Positions 7,049 through 15,771 of a DNA stretch of 64,000 bases are shown here, piece by piece (the stretch's first letter is position 1; each line of letters begins with the position of its first letter). The stretch is taken from contig DATKAN010000010.1 in assembly GCA_035498035.1 (NCBI GenBank), positions 62,001 to 126,000 of the forward strand, written 5' to 3'. The translations under genes and the position numbers were made by a program. This DNA is from Nitrospiria bacterium (GTDB lineage Bacteria > Nitrospirota > Nitrospiria > JACQBZ01). A model generated the notes under the pieces. That model worked only from the letters and a program-made list of their open reading frames with translations. It made no database searches and had not been told where the DNA came from.

Positions 7049-8410
7049 GTGGGCAAGTCACTCCTTCGTAAACAGGTCCGCCGCGAGGTTGTCGCCCTCG
7101 CCATGCCGGTGGTCCTCAGCAGCCTCCTCCAGCGGTCCGTAAGCATCGTCGACATCTTTCTGGTCGGCGGGCTGGGTGCCCCGGCCATCGCGGCCGTCGG
7201 AATCGGCCAGCTCCTGATTTTCATCTCGCTGACGGTGATCTGGGCGCTGTCCTCCGGCACTACGGTCGTGGTCGCCCAACTCTGCGGGGGCCGCCGGCGG
7301 CCGGAAGCGGCCCGAATCGCTTTCCAGTCCATCCTGTTATGCATTTTTCTTTCCGTTCTGATCAGTCTGTTGGGCGGCTTCTTCGGACTGGAGGGCGGGC
7401 GCCTTCTCGGAGCCGAGCCCGACGTGGTGAATCTGGCGGACGGTTACCTTAAAGTCATCTTCGGGGTGTTCGGATTCATCGCCCTCGTGAACCTTCTCTC
7501 CAACATTCTGTACGGGGTGGGGGACACCCGAAGCCCCCTCATCGCCGTGATCATCGCCAACGTGCTTCATGTGCTGATCGCCTATCCCCTCATCTACGGA
7601 CTCTGGGGAGCGCCGCAGCTCGGCATCGTGGGGGCGGCGATCGCGGTCGGAATCTCGGAGGCCGTCGCCGTGCTGATCCTTTTCTGGGCGCTCTACCGGC
7701 ACGGGGCCGTTCATGCGGGACGGTTCAATTTGGTTTTGCTCAGGGAAGTCCTCCGCATCGGACTGCCGGTCTTTGGGGACCGGGCCTTGCAACAGGCCGG
7801 TCAGACCCTCTATCTCAAGATGATCATGTTTTACGGAACGGCCGCTTACGCCGCGCATCAGGTCGGCGTCTCGATCGAAGCGCTCTCTTTCATGCCAGGG
7901 TACGGGCTCTCGATCGCCGCGACCACCGCGGTCGGCCAGAGCCTGGGAGCCAATCAACGCGATCGGGCCAACATGGTCAACTGGGAAGCCAATCGGTTCG
8001 CCGTGATGCTCATGGCCGGCATGGCCGTGCTGTTTTTCTTCTTTCCGTACATTTTGCTCCGCCTATTCACCAGCGATCCCGAGGTGATCCGTTTGGGAAC
8101 CCTCTTCTTGAAAATCGTGGCGACGCTCCAGATCCCGCTGGCGATCACGATGGTTCTCTCCGGCTCGCTCAAGGCCGCCGGCGATACGCAATACCTCTTA
8201 TTCACCACGGTGGTCGGAAGCTGGGTGGTTCGGGTGCCGCTGGCCTATCTTTTTACCTACGGCCTGGGGTTAAGCCTCCCGTTCGTCTGGAGCATCATGG
8301 TGGTGGACTGGCTCGTGCGGATGACCCTCCTCCTGATCCGTTACCGCTCCGAGCGGTGGCATCGCCCCTCCCTCGTCCAAGGACAAACCTTTCATGAACT
8401 CCCGGATTGA
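7049..8410 (+). CDS. MATE-family multidrug/cation efflux transporter
   Basis: A 453-aa polytopic membrane protein with two homologous halves of six helices, as in NorM/DinF transporters. Recognisable features are the N-terminal [38 protein letters not shown], and the later [24 protein letters not shown], which is the MATE Q-x-L-G-A-N signature. These pumps exchange Na+ or H+ for cationic drugs or metabolites across the inner membrane. I chose the GTG at 7049 because a consensus promoter ends six bases before it and overlaps the upstream ATGs. The 3' end overlaps the threonine aldolase start by 17 bases, indicating translational coupling. Confidence 0.9.
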   Translation: MGKSLLRKQVRREVVALAMPVVLSSLLQRSVSIVDIFLVGGLGAPAIAAVGIGQLLIFISLTVIWALSSGTTVVVAQLCGGRRRPEAARIAFQSILLCIFLSVLISLLGGFFGLEGGRLLGAEPDVVNLADGYLKVIFGVFGFIALVNLLSNILYGVGDTRSPLIAVIIANVLHVLIAYPLIYGLWGAPQLGIVGAAIAVGISEAVAVLILFWALYRHGAVHAGRFNLVLLREVLRIGLPVFGDRALQQAGQTLYLKMIMFYGTAAYAAHQVGVSIEALSFMPGYGLSIAATTAVGQSLGANQRDRANMVNWEANRFAVMLMAGMAVLFFFFPYILLRLFTSDPEVIRLGTLFLKIVATLQIPLAITMVLSGSLKAAGDTQYLLFTTVVGSWVVRVPLAYLFTYGLGLSLPFVWSIMVVDWLVRMTLLLIRYRSERWHRPSLVQGQTFHELPD

Positions 8411-9428
8411 CCTCCGAAGCGACACCGTGACCCGTCCTACGCCGGCGATGCGAAGGGCGATGGCCGGGGCCGAAGTCGGAGACGACGTCTTCGGCGAGGA
8501 TCCCACCGTCAACCGCCTTCAGGAGCGTGCGGCCGAACGGGTGGGAAAAGAGGCCGCGCTGTTCGTTCCGTCGGGTATCATGGCCAACCAGCTCGCGGTC
8601 CGGCTCTTGACCCAACCCGGCGATGAAGTGATCATCGAGGCCCAGGCCCATATCTTCCATTACGAGGCCGGCGCCGGAGGAGCCCTCAGCGGAATTCAAT
8701 TTTATCCGCTGGCCGGCGCGCGCGGCATCCTGGAAGCGGAGCAGGTGGCCGATGCGATTCGCACGGATGAAAATTATTTGCCGCCCACGCGACTGATCTG
8801 TCTTGAAAACACGCATAACCGAGGCGGCGGGAGGATCTATCCTCTGGAGAAGATCAAGGCCATCGCCAAAATTGCGCGCAGCCGCGGCGTGGCGATGCAT
8901 CTGGACGGCGCAAGGATCTTCAATGCCTCCGTTGCAAGCGGAATACCGGCGGCCGAATATGCGAAGCCGTTCGATACCGTCTCGTTCTGTCTTTCGAAAG
9001 GACTCGGCGCGCCGGTCGGCTCGATGATTTGTACCTCGGCCGACCGGATTCCCTTCCTGAGACGACTGCGCCGAATGTTCGGCGGCGGAATGCGGCAGGC
9101 CGGCATCCTGGCGGCGGCCGGATTGTACGCTTTGGATCATAACGTCAAACGACTGGCGGAGGATCACGCCCATGCCAAACAACTGGCCACGGCGCTTTCG
9201 GACCGGCCCGGGGTTTCGATCGATCCGGATCATGTCGAGACGAATATCGTCATTTTTGATATTTCAAAGAGCCGTTATTCCCCGCCGCGGGCCGTCGAAA
9301 CTTTAAAGCAGGAAGGCGTTCTCGTCGTCCCTTTTGGGAAGACACTGCTCCGCGCCGTGACGCACTTGGATATCAGCGGGAAGGATATTGAAAAAGCGAT
9401 CGGGGCCTTTCGCAAGGTTTTCCGTTAA
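8394..9428 (+). CDS. ltaE: Low-specificity L-threonine aldolase
   Basis: A 344-aa PLP enzyme that splits L-threonine or L-allo-threonine into glycine and acetaldehyde. The N-terminus [19 protein letters not shown] and [16 protein letters not shown] are diagnostic of the family. LDGARIFNA and the PLP-lysine segment [14 protein letters not shown] (about residues 196-209) follow, then [11 protein letters not shown]. The length matches bacterial LtaE. It overlaps the 3' end of the MATE gene, so the two are expressed together; no functional link between them is obvious. Cytoplasmic. Confidence 0.93.
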   Translation: MNSRIDLRSDTVTRPTPAMRRAMAGAEVGDDVFGEDPTVNRLQERAAERVGKEAALFVPSGIMANQLAVRLLTQPGDEVIIEAQAHIFHYEAGAGGALSGIQFYPLAGARGILEAEQVADAIRTDENYLPPTRLICLENTHNRGGGRIYPLEKIKAIAKIARSRGVAMHLDGARIFNASVASGIPAAEYAKPFDTVSFCLSKGLGAPVGSMICTSADRIPFLRRLRRMFGGGMRQAGILAAAGLYALDHNVKRLAEDHAHAKQLATALSDRPGVSIDPDHVETNIVIFDISKSRYSPPRAVETLKQEGVLVVPFGKTLLRAVTHLDISGKDIEKAIGAFRKVFR

Positions 9429-9430
9429 GT

Positions 9431-9459
9431 TTGACTTCGACCCGTCGCAAAAGTAAAAT
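9431..9459 (+). promoter_or_regulatory. Promoter TTGACT-17-TAAAAT, five bases before the helicase ATG
   Basis: -35 at 9431-9436 immediately follows the aldolase stop; -10 at 9454-9459. The ATG is at 9465, again a near-leaderless arrangement. Confidence 0.65.
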
Positions 9460-9464
9460 GGGGC

Positions 9465-12374
9465 ATGGACCTCACCCCCCAACAGCGGGAAGCGATCAAG
9501 CACGAAAAGGGCCCGCTCCTGATCATCGCCGGCGCCGGGACCGGCAAGACCCTGGTCATCACCCACCGGATCGCCCACCTGATCCTGACTCAAACGGCCC
9601 GGCCGGAAGAGATCCTCGCACTGACCTTCACCGAAAAAGCCGCTCATGAAATGGAGGAGCGCGTGGACACCCTGGTGCCGATGGGTGCCTTCGGGTATCA
9701 TATCAGCACCTTCCATGCTTTCGGGGAGCGCGTACTGCGCGAACACGGTCTGGCCTTGGGTCTGACCACCGACTTTCAAGTTCTCTCCCGCCCGGAGCAG
9801 GTCATCTTTTTCCTCGACCATCTGTTCGAATTCGATCTGGACTATTACCGGCCCCTCGGCAATCCCACGAAACATGTCGAGGCGATTTTAACGCTCATCT
9901 CACGGGCCAAGGACGAGGACGTAAGCCCGGAGGAGTATCTCGCTTTTGCCGAAAGGCTGGACCGGCTGGCCCGGAAAAAACCAAAAGACAAAAATCTTGC
10001 GGAACAGGCCCAACAACAAATGGAGCTGGCCCGGACCTATGAAACTTACCAGCGGCTCCTGGGAAAAGAGGGACGTGTCGACTTCGGGGACCTCGTGCTG
10101 CTGCCCCTCCGTCTTTTTCGGACCCATCCCATGATCCTGCAGCGGTACCAGGAACGGTTCCGTTTCATCCTCGTGGACGAGTTCCAGGACACCAACTACA
10201 CCCAGTTCCAGCTGGTTCGCCTTCTGGCTCAAGACCATCAGAATATCGTCGTGGTGGGGGACGACGATCAAAGCATTTATAAATTCCGCGGGGCGGCGAT
10301 CAGCAACATCCTCAATTTTATGGAGCACTATCCGGAGGCCCGCCAAGTCGTCCTGACCGAAAACCACCGCGCCACACAGACCCTCCTGGACACCGCCTAC
10401 CGATTGATCCGCAACAACGACCCGGATCGGCTGGAGGTCCGGAACTCCGTAGACAAGCGTTTGAAGTCCAACCGCATGGGCGATGTTCCGGTGCTTCACC
10501 TGGCCTACGATACCGTATCGGCCGAAGCCGACGCCGTGGCCCGGACGATCGAAGAAAAGATGGATACGGGAAATTATCTCTATAAGGACTTCGCGATCCT
10601 CGTGCGGGCGAATCAGGATGCGGAAACGTTCATGCGGGCGCTCAACATGCGGGGGATCCCGTATTCCTTCACCGGAAATCGGGGGCTCTACCGCCGGGAG
10701 GAGATCCGGACCCTCGGGGCGTTCCTCCGGGTCCTGGCCGACCCCGCCGATAGCCTGAGCCTCTACCAACTGGCCGGTTCCGAAATTTACCGGCTCGATA
10801 TGGAAACCTTGATCCGGTGCTCCAACCTGGCCGACCGGAAAAATCTGAAACTGGAGGAGGCCTTGATTCAATTTAAGAACGAGCCTGACCTCTTCACCGC
10901 TTCGGGTCAGGCCATGACCGTGATCACTCGGCTGCTTCAGGACCTTCGACACTTTCGCGAGGAGTCGGGACACTATGCCGCCTCCGTGCTGCTTTACCGA
11001 TTTCTCCAACAGACCGGGTATCTGACCGAGCTCACCAAGGCCGAGTCCCTGGAAGCCGAACTCAAGATCAAAAACATCGGGGAATTTTTTGAAAAGATCC
11101 GCCGGATCGAGGCCGTTTTACAGCACGAACAGGTTCCCCGGGTCATCCGCTACCTGGACGCGCTGATCCAGGCCGGCGACGACCCGTCCGTGGCCGAGAT
11201 CGAAACCGATCAGGACAGGGTGAGCATCCTGACGGTCCACAAGGCCAAGGGGCTTGAATTCCGGGTCGTGTTCATGGTAAGTCTGGTGGAGCTGAAATTC
11301 CCCAGCCGCGAGCGGGGCGACCCGATCGATTTTCCCGAGACGCTGATCAAGGACAAACTGCCGGCCGGCGATTTTCACCTTCAGGAGGAGCGCCGCTTGT
11401 TCTACGTCGGCATGACCCGGGCCAAGGAAGAGCTGTATCTCACCTCGGCGCGGGACTACGGCAGCGGAAAATCCCGCCGGATCAGCCGCTTCGTTCTGGA
11501 GGCCCTGGGCTTGAATGAAAAGACCGTCCCGGTCCGTCGTTCGGCCGCCCTGGAGGTGATCCGCCGATCGGCCGGGCCGCCGCTCGATCCCAACATCGCG
11601 GCCTATCATCCGGTGGAAGCACCCGTCTTGAGTTATTACAAGATCGACGATTACCTCACGTGTCCGCTAAAATACAAGTTCGCCCACCTGATCCGGCCGC
11701 CCATCCCGCGCCACCCGACGGTGATGTACGGAAGCGCCTTGCACACGGCGGTCCAGGCCTACCTCCGGCAGAAAATGACGGGAAAATCCATGCCGCTGGA
11801 TCAGCTTTTGCAGGTCTTTGATAAGGCCTGGGTCAACGACGGCTTCCTGAGCCGGGAACATGAAGAGCGTCGTCTGGGGGCCGGGCGGGAAACGCTCCGG
11901 CGATTCTTCCAAAACGAGGAGGCCTCCCGCATCGTACCGGCCGCGGTCGAGAAGGGGTTCAAGTTTTTCATCGACCCGGGTCCGGAGTCCGCAAAGGTCA
12001 CGGGCCGCTGGGACCGCATCGACGAAATCGGCGGAGAGGTCCGCGTGATCGATTATAAATCGTCCAACGTTCCGAGCCAGAAGAAAGCGGACGTGGAAAC
12101 CCAAAAAAGCCTTCAGCTGTCCATCTACGCCCTGGCTTACCAGAAACAATACGGAAAAATCCCGGACGGCGTGGAGCTGCATTTTCTGGAATCCGGCCGT
12201 GTCGGCCGCGCGAAGAAGACGGAGGAGGATCTGGAAAAGACGGCGGCCGCGATCCGGAAGGTTTTTTCCGGAATACGCTCGGGAGATTTTTCCGCACGGC
12301 CCTCTTATATGGCCTGCCGGTATTGCGCTTATCAGAATATCTGCCCCCACACCCGCTTCGGAAAGGACGCCTGA
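9465..12374 (+). CDS. UvrD/PcrA-like helicase fused to an Fe-S PD-(D/E)xK nuclease
   Basis: A 969-aa fusion. The first 700 residues are a superfamily 1A helicase: Walker A AGAGTGKT (22-29), Walker B with LVDEFQDTN (about 235), VVVGDDDQSIYKFRGA, and motifs V/VI SILTVHKAKGLEF and RRLFYVGMTRAKEEL. From about 723 a RecB-type nuclease follows: a first cysteine in YLTCPLKYKF, YGSALHTAVQAYL, GRWDRIDE, VIDYKSSN, QLSIYALAYQ, and a C-terminal CRYCAYQNIC. The four cysteines fit the 4Fe-4S nuclease type of AddB, Dna2 and Cas4. It is related to AddA/RecB-like break-processing or repair helicase-nucleases; no AddB partner is visible. Its stop overlaps the start of the PHP lipoprotein. Confidence 0.9.
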   Translation: MDLTPQQREAIKHEKGPLLIIAGAGTGKTLVITHRIAHLILTQTARPEEILALTFTEKAAHEMEERVDTLVPMGAFGYHISTFHAFGERVLREHGLALGLTTDFQVLSRPEQVIFFLDHLFEFDLDYYRPLGNPTKHVEAILTLISRAKDEDVSPEEYLAFAERLDRLARKKPKDKNLAEQAQQQMELARTYETYQRLLGKEGRVDFGDLVLLPLRLFRTHPMILQRYQERFRFILVDEFQDTNYTQFQLVRLLAQDHQNIVVVGDDDQSIYKFRGAAISNILNFMEHYPEARQVVLTENHRATQTLLDTAYRLIRNNDPDRLEVRNSVDKRLKSNRMGDVPVLHLAYDTVSAEADAVARTIEEKMDTGNYLYKDFAILVRANQDAETFMRALNMRGIPYSFTGNRGLYRREEIRTLGAFLRVLADPADSLSLYQLAGSEIYRLDMETLIRCSNLADRKNLKLEEALIQFKNEPDLFTASGQAMTVITRLLQDLRHFREESGHYAASVLLYRFLQQTGYLTELTKAESLEAELKIKNIGEFFEKIRRIEAVLQHEQVPRVIRYLDALIQAGDDPSVAEIETDQDRVSILTVHKAKGLEFRVVFMVSLVELKFPSRERGDPIDFPETLIKDKLPAGDFHLQEERRLFYVGMTRAKEELYLTSARDYGSGKSRRISRFVLEALGLNEKTVPVRRSAALEVIRRSAGPPLDPNIAAYHPVEAPVLSYYKIDDYLTCPLKYKFAHLIRPPIPRHPTVMYGSALHTAVQAYLRQKMTGKSMPLDQLLQVFDKAWVNDGFLSREHEERRLGAGRETLRRFFQNEEASRIVPAAVEKGFKFFIDPGPESAKVTGRWDRIDEIGGEVRVIDYKSSNVPSQKKADVETQKSLQLSIYALAYQKQYGKIPDGVELHFLESGRVGRAKKTEEDLEKTAAAIRKVFSGIRSGDFSARPSYMACRYCAYQNICPHTRFGKDA

Positions 12375-13552
12375 TGTTTCGTCGAGGCGCGCGGGTCCTG
12401 GCGGTCCTCATAACGGTCGTTCTCACCGCCGGCTGCGCCACCCATTCCTACTGGCAAAGGCAACGGGAACAGATCGAGGGGCTGAAGCAAACGCGCCGAC
12501 CGGTTCCGCCGGTTGGAGGCTATCACGACTTCCCCGGCGTGATTCATGTCCACTCGCTCCTTTCTCACGACAGCAAGGGAACCGTGGATGAAATCGTCGA
12601 GGCGGCCAAACAGAATGGTTTGGCCTTTGTGATCATGACGGATCACCACAACCCACGGATCTACACCCGTGGCTTTGAGGGTTGGTATGATAACATCCTG
12701 GTTCTTCGGGGCTCCGAGATCATTAAAGGATGCGCCGGCCGTACGGGCGACACCTGCGACAGTCTGCTGGTGCTGGGGCTCAAGGACTATCTGGATCCCA
12801 AACCGCTGACCATGGCCCAGATCATCGACCGGGTGAAACAGCAAGGGGGGCTCGCCTTTGCCGCCCACCCGGGGGGGTTTAAAGATTGGGACCTCCCGGG
12901 GATTGACGGGATGGAGATCTACGATCTTCTGGACGACGCCGTCGATCACCCTTGGCGGTTCCCGGAATATTTAACCGATATCGAATATTCCTACAGCAAC
13001 TATTCCGATCAGGTTATCCTCTCCATCCTCGACCGGCCGGATGCCGCTCTTAAGAAATGGGACGAACTTTCCCGGCAGCGACGGTGGACGGGCATCGCCG
13101 GAAACGATGCGCATCAAAATATACGGGTCCTGGGCCATCAGATCGATCCCTATGCGCTGAGTTTCGGCTTCGTCCGGACCCACATTTTGGCGAAGGAATT
13201 GAACGAGTCCGAAGTCCTGCGGGCCCTGGCTTCCGGTCATGCCTATGTGGCCTTCGACACATTCTCGGATTCCACCGGATTTGTTTTCTGGGCAGGCGAT
13301 GATTCGTTTCAAGGGATACAAGGAGACGAAGTCCGGCAGACGCCCGGATTAACGTTGACGGTCGACAGCCCCGTCGTGGGATTGATGGAACTGGTGCGGA
13401 ATGGAACCGTCATCCGAACCGCGACTACGGCGCATCTCAGCGTACCGGTTGAAGAGGCCGGAGTTTATCGGGTCCAGATTTCTCTCAGAATTAGCGGGCA
13501 GTGGCGGCCGTGGATTTTCTCAAACCCGATCTTCGTCCGCCCGGGCGGTTAG
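12374..13552 (+). CDS. PHP-domain metal-dependent hydrolase lipoprotein
   Basis: A 392-aa protein with a lipoprotein signal (lipobox LTAGC, Cys21). The PHP domain spans about 50-290: VIHVHSLLSHDS, IMTDHHNPRIY, FAAHPGG and GIAGNDAHQN carry the His/Asp metal ligands of the PHP phosphoesterase fold. The C-terminal 100 residues look like beta-sandwich (LTLTVDSPVVGLMELVRNG). The PHP domain would therefore act in the periplasm, presumably as a phosphatase or phosphodiesterase; the substrate is unknown. Its ATG overlaps the TGA of the helicase gene by one base (TGATG), so it is translationally coupled to a DNA repair enzyme although it is exported, which is an odd pairing. Confidence 0.85.
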   Translation: MFRRGARVLAVLITVVLTAGCATHSYWQRQREQIEGLKQTRRPVPPVGGYHDFPGVIHVHSLLSHDSKGTVDEIVEAAKQNGLAFVIMTDHHNPRIYTRGFEGWYDNILVLRGSEIIKGCAGRTGDTCDSLLVLGLKDYLDPKPLTMAQIIDRVKQQGGLAFAAHPGGFKDWDLPGIDGMEIYDLLDDAVDHPWRFPEYLTDIEYSYSNYSDQVILSILDRPDAALKKWDELSRQRRWTGIAGNDAHQNIRVLGHQIDPYALSFGFVRTHILAKELNESEVLRALASGHAYVAFDTFSDSTGFVFWAGDDSFQGIQGDEVRQTPGLTLTVDSPVVGLMELVRNGTVIRTATTAHLSVPVEEAGVYRVQISLRISGQWRPWIFSNPIFVRPGG

Positions 13553-13566
13553 ACTGAACCGGCATG

Positions 13567-13755
13567 TCAACGGCCGCGGCGCTCCGCCTTCAGCCTTCGC
13601 TTTCGGGCGTCCTGCCGTTTTCGGCGCTTCTTGACACTCGGTTTTTCATAGGCCTGCTGGCGACGGAGTTCCCGGAAAATGCCTTCCTTGGCCATTTTCC
13701 GCTTGAGAATCTTGATCGCCTTTTCAAGGCCTTCCTGGTAAACTTTGACTTCCAT
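13567..13755 (-). CDS. rpsU: 30S ribosomal protein bS21
   Basis: A 62-aa highly basic protein, MEVKVYQEGLEKAIKILKRK and onward, with the typical bS21 pattern of an N-terminal short strand and helix, FRELRRQQAYEKPSVKKRRK, and an Arg/Lys-rich tail. bS21 sits in the 30S platform and helps mRNA base-pairing with 16S rRNA. I used the ATG preceded by GAAAGG eight bases upstream rather than the in-frame ATG 15 bases earlier. About 85-115 bases upstream on the same strand lie a strong intrinsic terminator and a consensus promoter, implying an attenuated leader or a separate small RNA. Confidence 0.95.
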   Translation of the reverse strand: MEVKVYQEGLEKAIKILKRKMAKEGIFRELRRQQAYEKPSVKKRRKRQDARKRRLKAERRGR

Positions 13756-13840
13756 GGACCAGCCTTTCAAACTTCATGTGACCGTAGGGCCGTCACGTAA
13801 CATCGATCGATGCATCAACTGCCGAATGATCAGCCTCACA

Positions 13841-13871
13841 AAATAAAAAGCCCTCAACGGTCGTTTGGGGC
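13841..13871 (-). terminator. Intrinsic terminator upstream of rpsU
   Basis: On the minus strand GCCCCAAACG pairs with CGTTGAGGGC (one mismatch, tight loop), followed by TTTTTATTT. It lies between the rpsU promoter and the rpsU start codon. Confidence 0.75.
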
Positions 13872-13925
13872 TTTCGGTCATCGCTCGCATATCTATAGGG
13901 ACTGCATCCTCTCCGGCTGGAGGGT
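13841..13925 (-). ncRNA. Predicted ~85-nt RNA: rpsU leader/attenuator or independent sRNA
   Basis: A consensus promoter (13932-13960) and an intrinsic terminator (13841-13871) frame a transcript of about 85 nt on the minus strand. It ends 86 bases before the rpsU start. It could be a terminated leader through which bS21 or another signal controls readthrough into rpsU, or a free-standing small RNA. A possible 35-codon reading frame (13881 to 13774) runs through the terminator to just before rpsU, which would also allow translation-coupled attenuation. I do not recognise an Rfam family. Confidence 0.5.
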
Positions 13926-13931
13926 CGAACC

Positions 13932-13960
13932 ATCATACGGCAGTTTGCGCGCGCTGTCAA
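13932..13960 (-). promoter_or_regulatory. Consensus promoter TTGACA-17-TATGAT
   Basis: -35 at 13955-13960 and -10 at 13932-13937 on the minus strand with ideal 17-base spacing. Transcription should start near 13925 toward rpsU. The rest of 13771-14267 holds this unit, the next promoter, and otherwise AT-rich sequence without visible genes. Confidence 0.8.
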
Positions 13961-14102
13961 GGGGTTTTGACCTGATCAAGGTTATTCTTAAAAAATTGCC
14001 TTGCGCGATATAAAGTTTCTCCAATTTTTAAAGACCATCGGCCGCCAATAAATTTAATCGAAATGCGAGGAGGAATATTGGAACCCTCTGAACATTTTTA
14101 AC

Positions 14103-14131
14103 TTGACAATCTTGAACAAGAATGCTAAAAA
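14103..14131 (+). promoter_or_regulatory. Promoter TTGACA-17-TAAAAA upstream of the TRL/DUF3015 genes
   Basis: -35 at 14103-14108 and -10 at 14126-14131 in an AT-rich stretch. The leader to the TRL-like gene would be about 130 bases. Confidence 0.55.
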
Positions 14132-14267
14132 CAAAACGCCTCGAACGCTAAATTCTGCGGGGCGCTTCGTAAAATCGCCAGTAATGTCCGGCGTGAGTAT
14201 TAAATAATGACGCGCATCAAGCGTTTTCCGTTCCGAATGAAAAACCACAATTGAAATAAAGGACCTA

Positions 14268-14579
14268 TTGCGTAGACACCTCATCATCTTGGCGGTCCTA
14301 TCGGTAAGCATATCTGGTTGCTTAGCCGTGGCCACGCCGGCGAGGGGTATTTTATACACGGATGTCCAGTTCGGCGACGTGTCCACATCGGCCACCGGTT
14401 CCACCAAAGAAGGAAAAGCCTGCGCGGAGTCATTTTTCTCTCTGATTGCAGTCGGCGATGCGCGAATCGCTACCGCAAAGGCCAATGCGGGAATCACTGA
14501 GGTTTCCGTGATTGATCACTCGACCAAAAATATCCTGGGCATCTATGGAGAATATTGCACCGTGGTCAAAGGTAAGTAA
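14268..14579 (+). CDS. TRL-like family lipoprotein
   Basis: A 103-aa protein starting at TTG with AAAGGA just upstream. The signal peptide ends in SISGC (Cys18), so it is lipid-anchored. The mature part follows the TRL-like pattern: GILYTDVQFGD, KEGKACAESFFSLIAVGDARIATAKANAG, ITEVSVIDHSTKNILGIYGEYCTV. The alternation of Gly, small residues and the GDARI.AA segment are family hallmarks. The molecular role of this family is not established. It is the first of four consecutive genes for exported proteins (TRL, two DUF3015, DUF4105) in a lower-GC stretch than its surroundings. Confidence 0.8.
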   Translation: MRRHLIILAVLSVSISGCLAVATPARGILYTDVQFGDVSTSATGSTKEGKACAESFFSLIAVGDARIATAKANAGITEVSVIDHSTKNILGIYGEYCTVVKGK

Positions 14580-14616
14580 GCGTGTATCCGTAACCTTCAA
14601 CCCTAAGGAGGGATTT

Positions 14617-15117
14617 ATGATTAGAAAAGTGGGGCTATCGGTCCTCATCGCAGCCATTGCATTAATCCCGACGTCCTTCGCTCTTGCGGCAGGCTACGGC
14701 GCCGCGGGCTGCGGATGGGGCGGCAAGGAGATTGGAAAGAACAATGATATCCTGGCTCAGCTCGGCGCAACAATTTTAAATGGTTTTCTTAGCAATCAGA
14801 CATTCGCCATGACTTCGGGTACTTCCGGATGCAAGAGTTCGATGGGAGCGGCCGAACTAGAGCAGAACCAATTTGTCGAAAGTAACTATCACAGTCTCGC
14901 AAAGGAAATGGCGGCGGGTGAGGGGGAAAACCTGGACACCTTGGCCGGCTTAATGGGTTGTTCCACAAACCAAACGCAACACTTCGCAACCTTCACCAGA
15001 GAAAACTACAATGCAATTTTTTCGAGTGAACAGGAAACGCCATCGGAAATGCTGGCCTCTCTGAAAAAAGACCTGTCGAGTGACCCGATAATGGCGGCAT
15101 CGTGTTCCAAGATATAA
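14617..15117 (+). CDS. DUF3015-family exported protein, copy A
   Basis: A 166-aa protein with an AAGGAGGG ribosome-binding site and a cleavable signal peptide (LIPTSFALAAGYG). The mature N-terminus GYGAAGCGWGGKEIG, the QTFAMTSGTSGC segment (about residue 65) and the paired cysteines further on (LMGCSTNQ, AASCSKI) are characteristic of DUF3015. It shares an obvious common plan with the next gene, so the pair arose by duplication. Members are periplasmic or secreted proteins of unknown function and are often found near DUF4105 genes (recalled, not checked). Confidence 0.85.
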   Translation: MIRKVGLSVLIAAIALIPTSFALAAGYGAAGCGWGGKEIGKNNDILAQLGATILNGFLSNQTFAMTSGTSGCKSSMGAAELEQNQFVESNYHSLAKEMAAGEGENLDTLAGLMGCSTNQTQHFATFTRENYNAIFSSEQETPSEMLASLKKDLSSDPIMAASCSKI

Positions 15118-15175
15118 AAAAATGAGATACGGATTACAGAATTGGCCTGTCAACCGAATCTTATAGGAGGATCAA

Positions 15176-15661
15176 ATGAAGAAATATATTTTAGCGATTG
15201 TTGGAACGATCCTGTTTTCCTCATCCGCATTCGCCGCCGGTTATGGCGATGCCGGTTGTGGTTTGGGCTCGCTGCTATTTGGAAACCAAAAAGGACCTGT
15301 TCAGATTCTTGCCGCTACGACAAACGGGACCTCCGACAATCAGACTTTTGCCATTTCCTCTGGCACTTCAAATTGCGACGCGAAAGGATTTGACACGTCT
15401 AAATTGGAACAGGAGCAGTTCGTCGCAATCAATTTCTCCGGGTTGGCCAAGGACATGGCCGTCGGTCAAGGAGAACAGCTTACCGCACTGGCTGGCATGA
15501 TGGGTTGCCCGACGGTACAGCAACCCCGATTCAACACCGTGGCCCAACATAATTACCCGGCGATCTTTGCGAGCGATTCCACCACGCCGGCAGAAGTCTT
15601 GACCGCCGTCCGGGGCGTGGTGTCACGCGACACCGAACTATCGACGACCTGTATCAACTAA
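15176..15661 (+). CDS. DUF3015-family exported protein, copy B
   Basis: A 161-aa paralog of the preceding protein, with AGGAGG seven bases before the ATG and a signal peptide ending SSAFAAGYG. Shared landmarks with copy A: AAGYGDAGCGLGS, NQTFAISSGTSNC, a conserved EQEQFV.INFSGLAKDMA.GQGEQL segment, and LAGMMGCPT. The mature protein has four cysteines at similar positions, suggesting two disulfides in an oxidising compartment. A strong intrinsic terminator follows, so TRL-DUF3015-DUF3015 form one transcription unit separate from, or attenuated before, the DUF4105 gene. The function is unknown. Confidence 0.85.
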   Translation: MKKYILAIVGTILFSSSAFAAGYGDAGCGLGSLLFGNQKGPVQILAATTNGTSDNQTFAISSGTSNCDAKGFDTSKLEQEQFVAINFSGLAKDMAVGQGEQLTALAGMMGCPTVQQPRFNTVAQHNYPAIFASDSTTPAEVLTAVRGVVSRDTELSTTCIN

Positions 15662-15680
15662 GGAAGATCATAACATTCAG

Positions 15681-15731
15681 GGGGTACGATCATTTTTGCC
15701 GTCCAAAGCAAATGGTCGTATCCCTTTTTTT
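15681..15731 (+). terminator. Intrinsic terminator with ~15-bp stem after DUF3015 copy B
   Basis: GGGGTACGATCATTT pairs with AAATGGTCGTATCCC (two G-T wobbles) across a 14-base loop and is followed by seven T. It excludes the ATG at 15712 as the start of the next gene. Confidence 0.8.
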
Positions 15732-15771
15732 ATCCGCCCGGAGCCGCCGCACTACCCCAAATCTTCATGCC

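Noticed and set aside
14054-14497. 147-codon minus-strand frame over the TRL-like gene
   Set aside because: The plus-strand TRL-like protein has a lipobox and family motifs; the minus frame has neither a ribosome-binding site nor a recognisable fold.
15712-15771. Upstream ATG as start of the DUF4105 protein
   Set aside because: It lies inside the 3' arm of a 15-bp terminator stem, and the signal peptide begins at the ATG at 15772.
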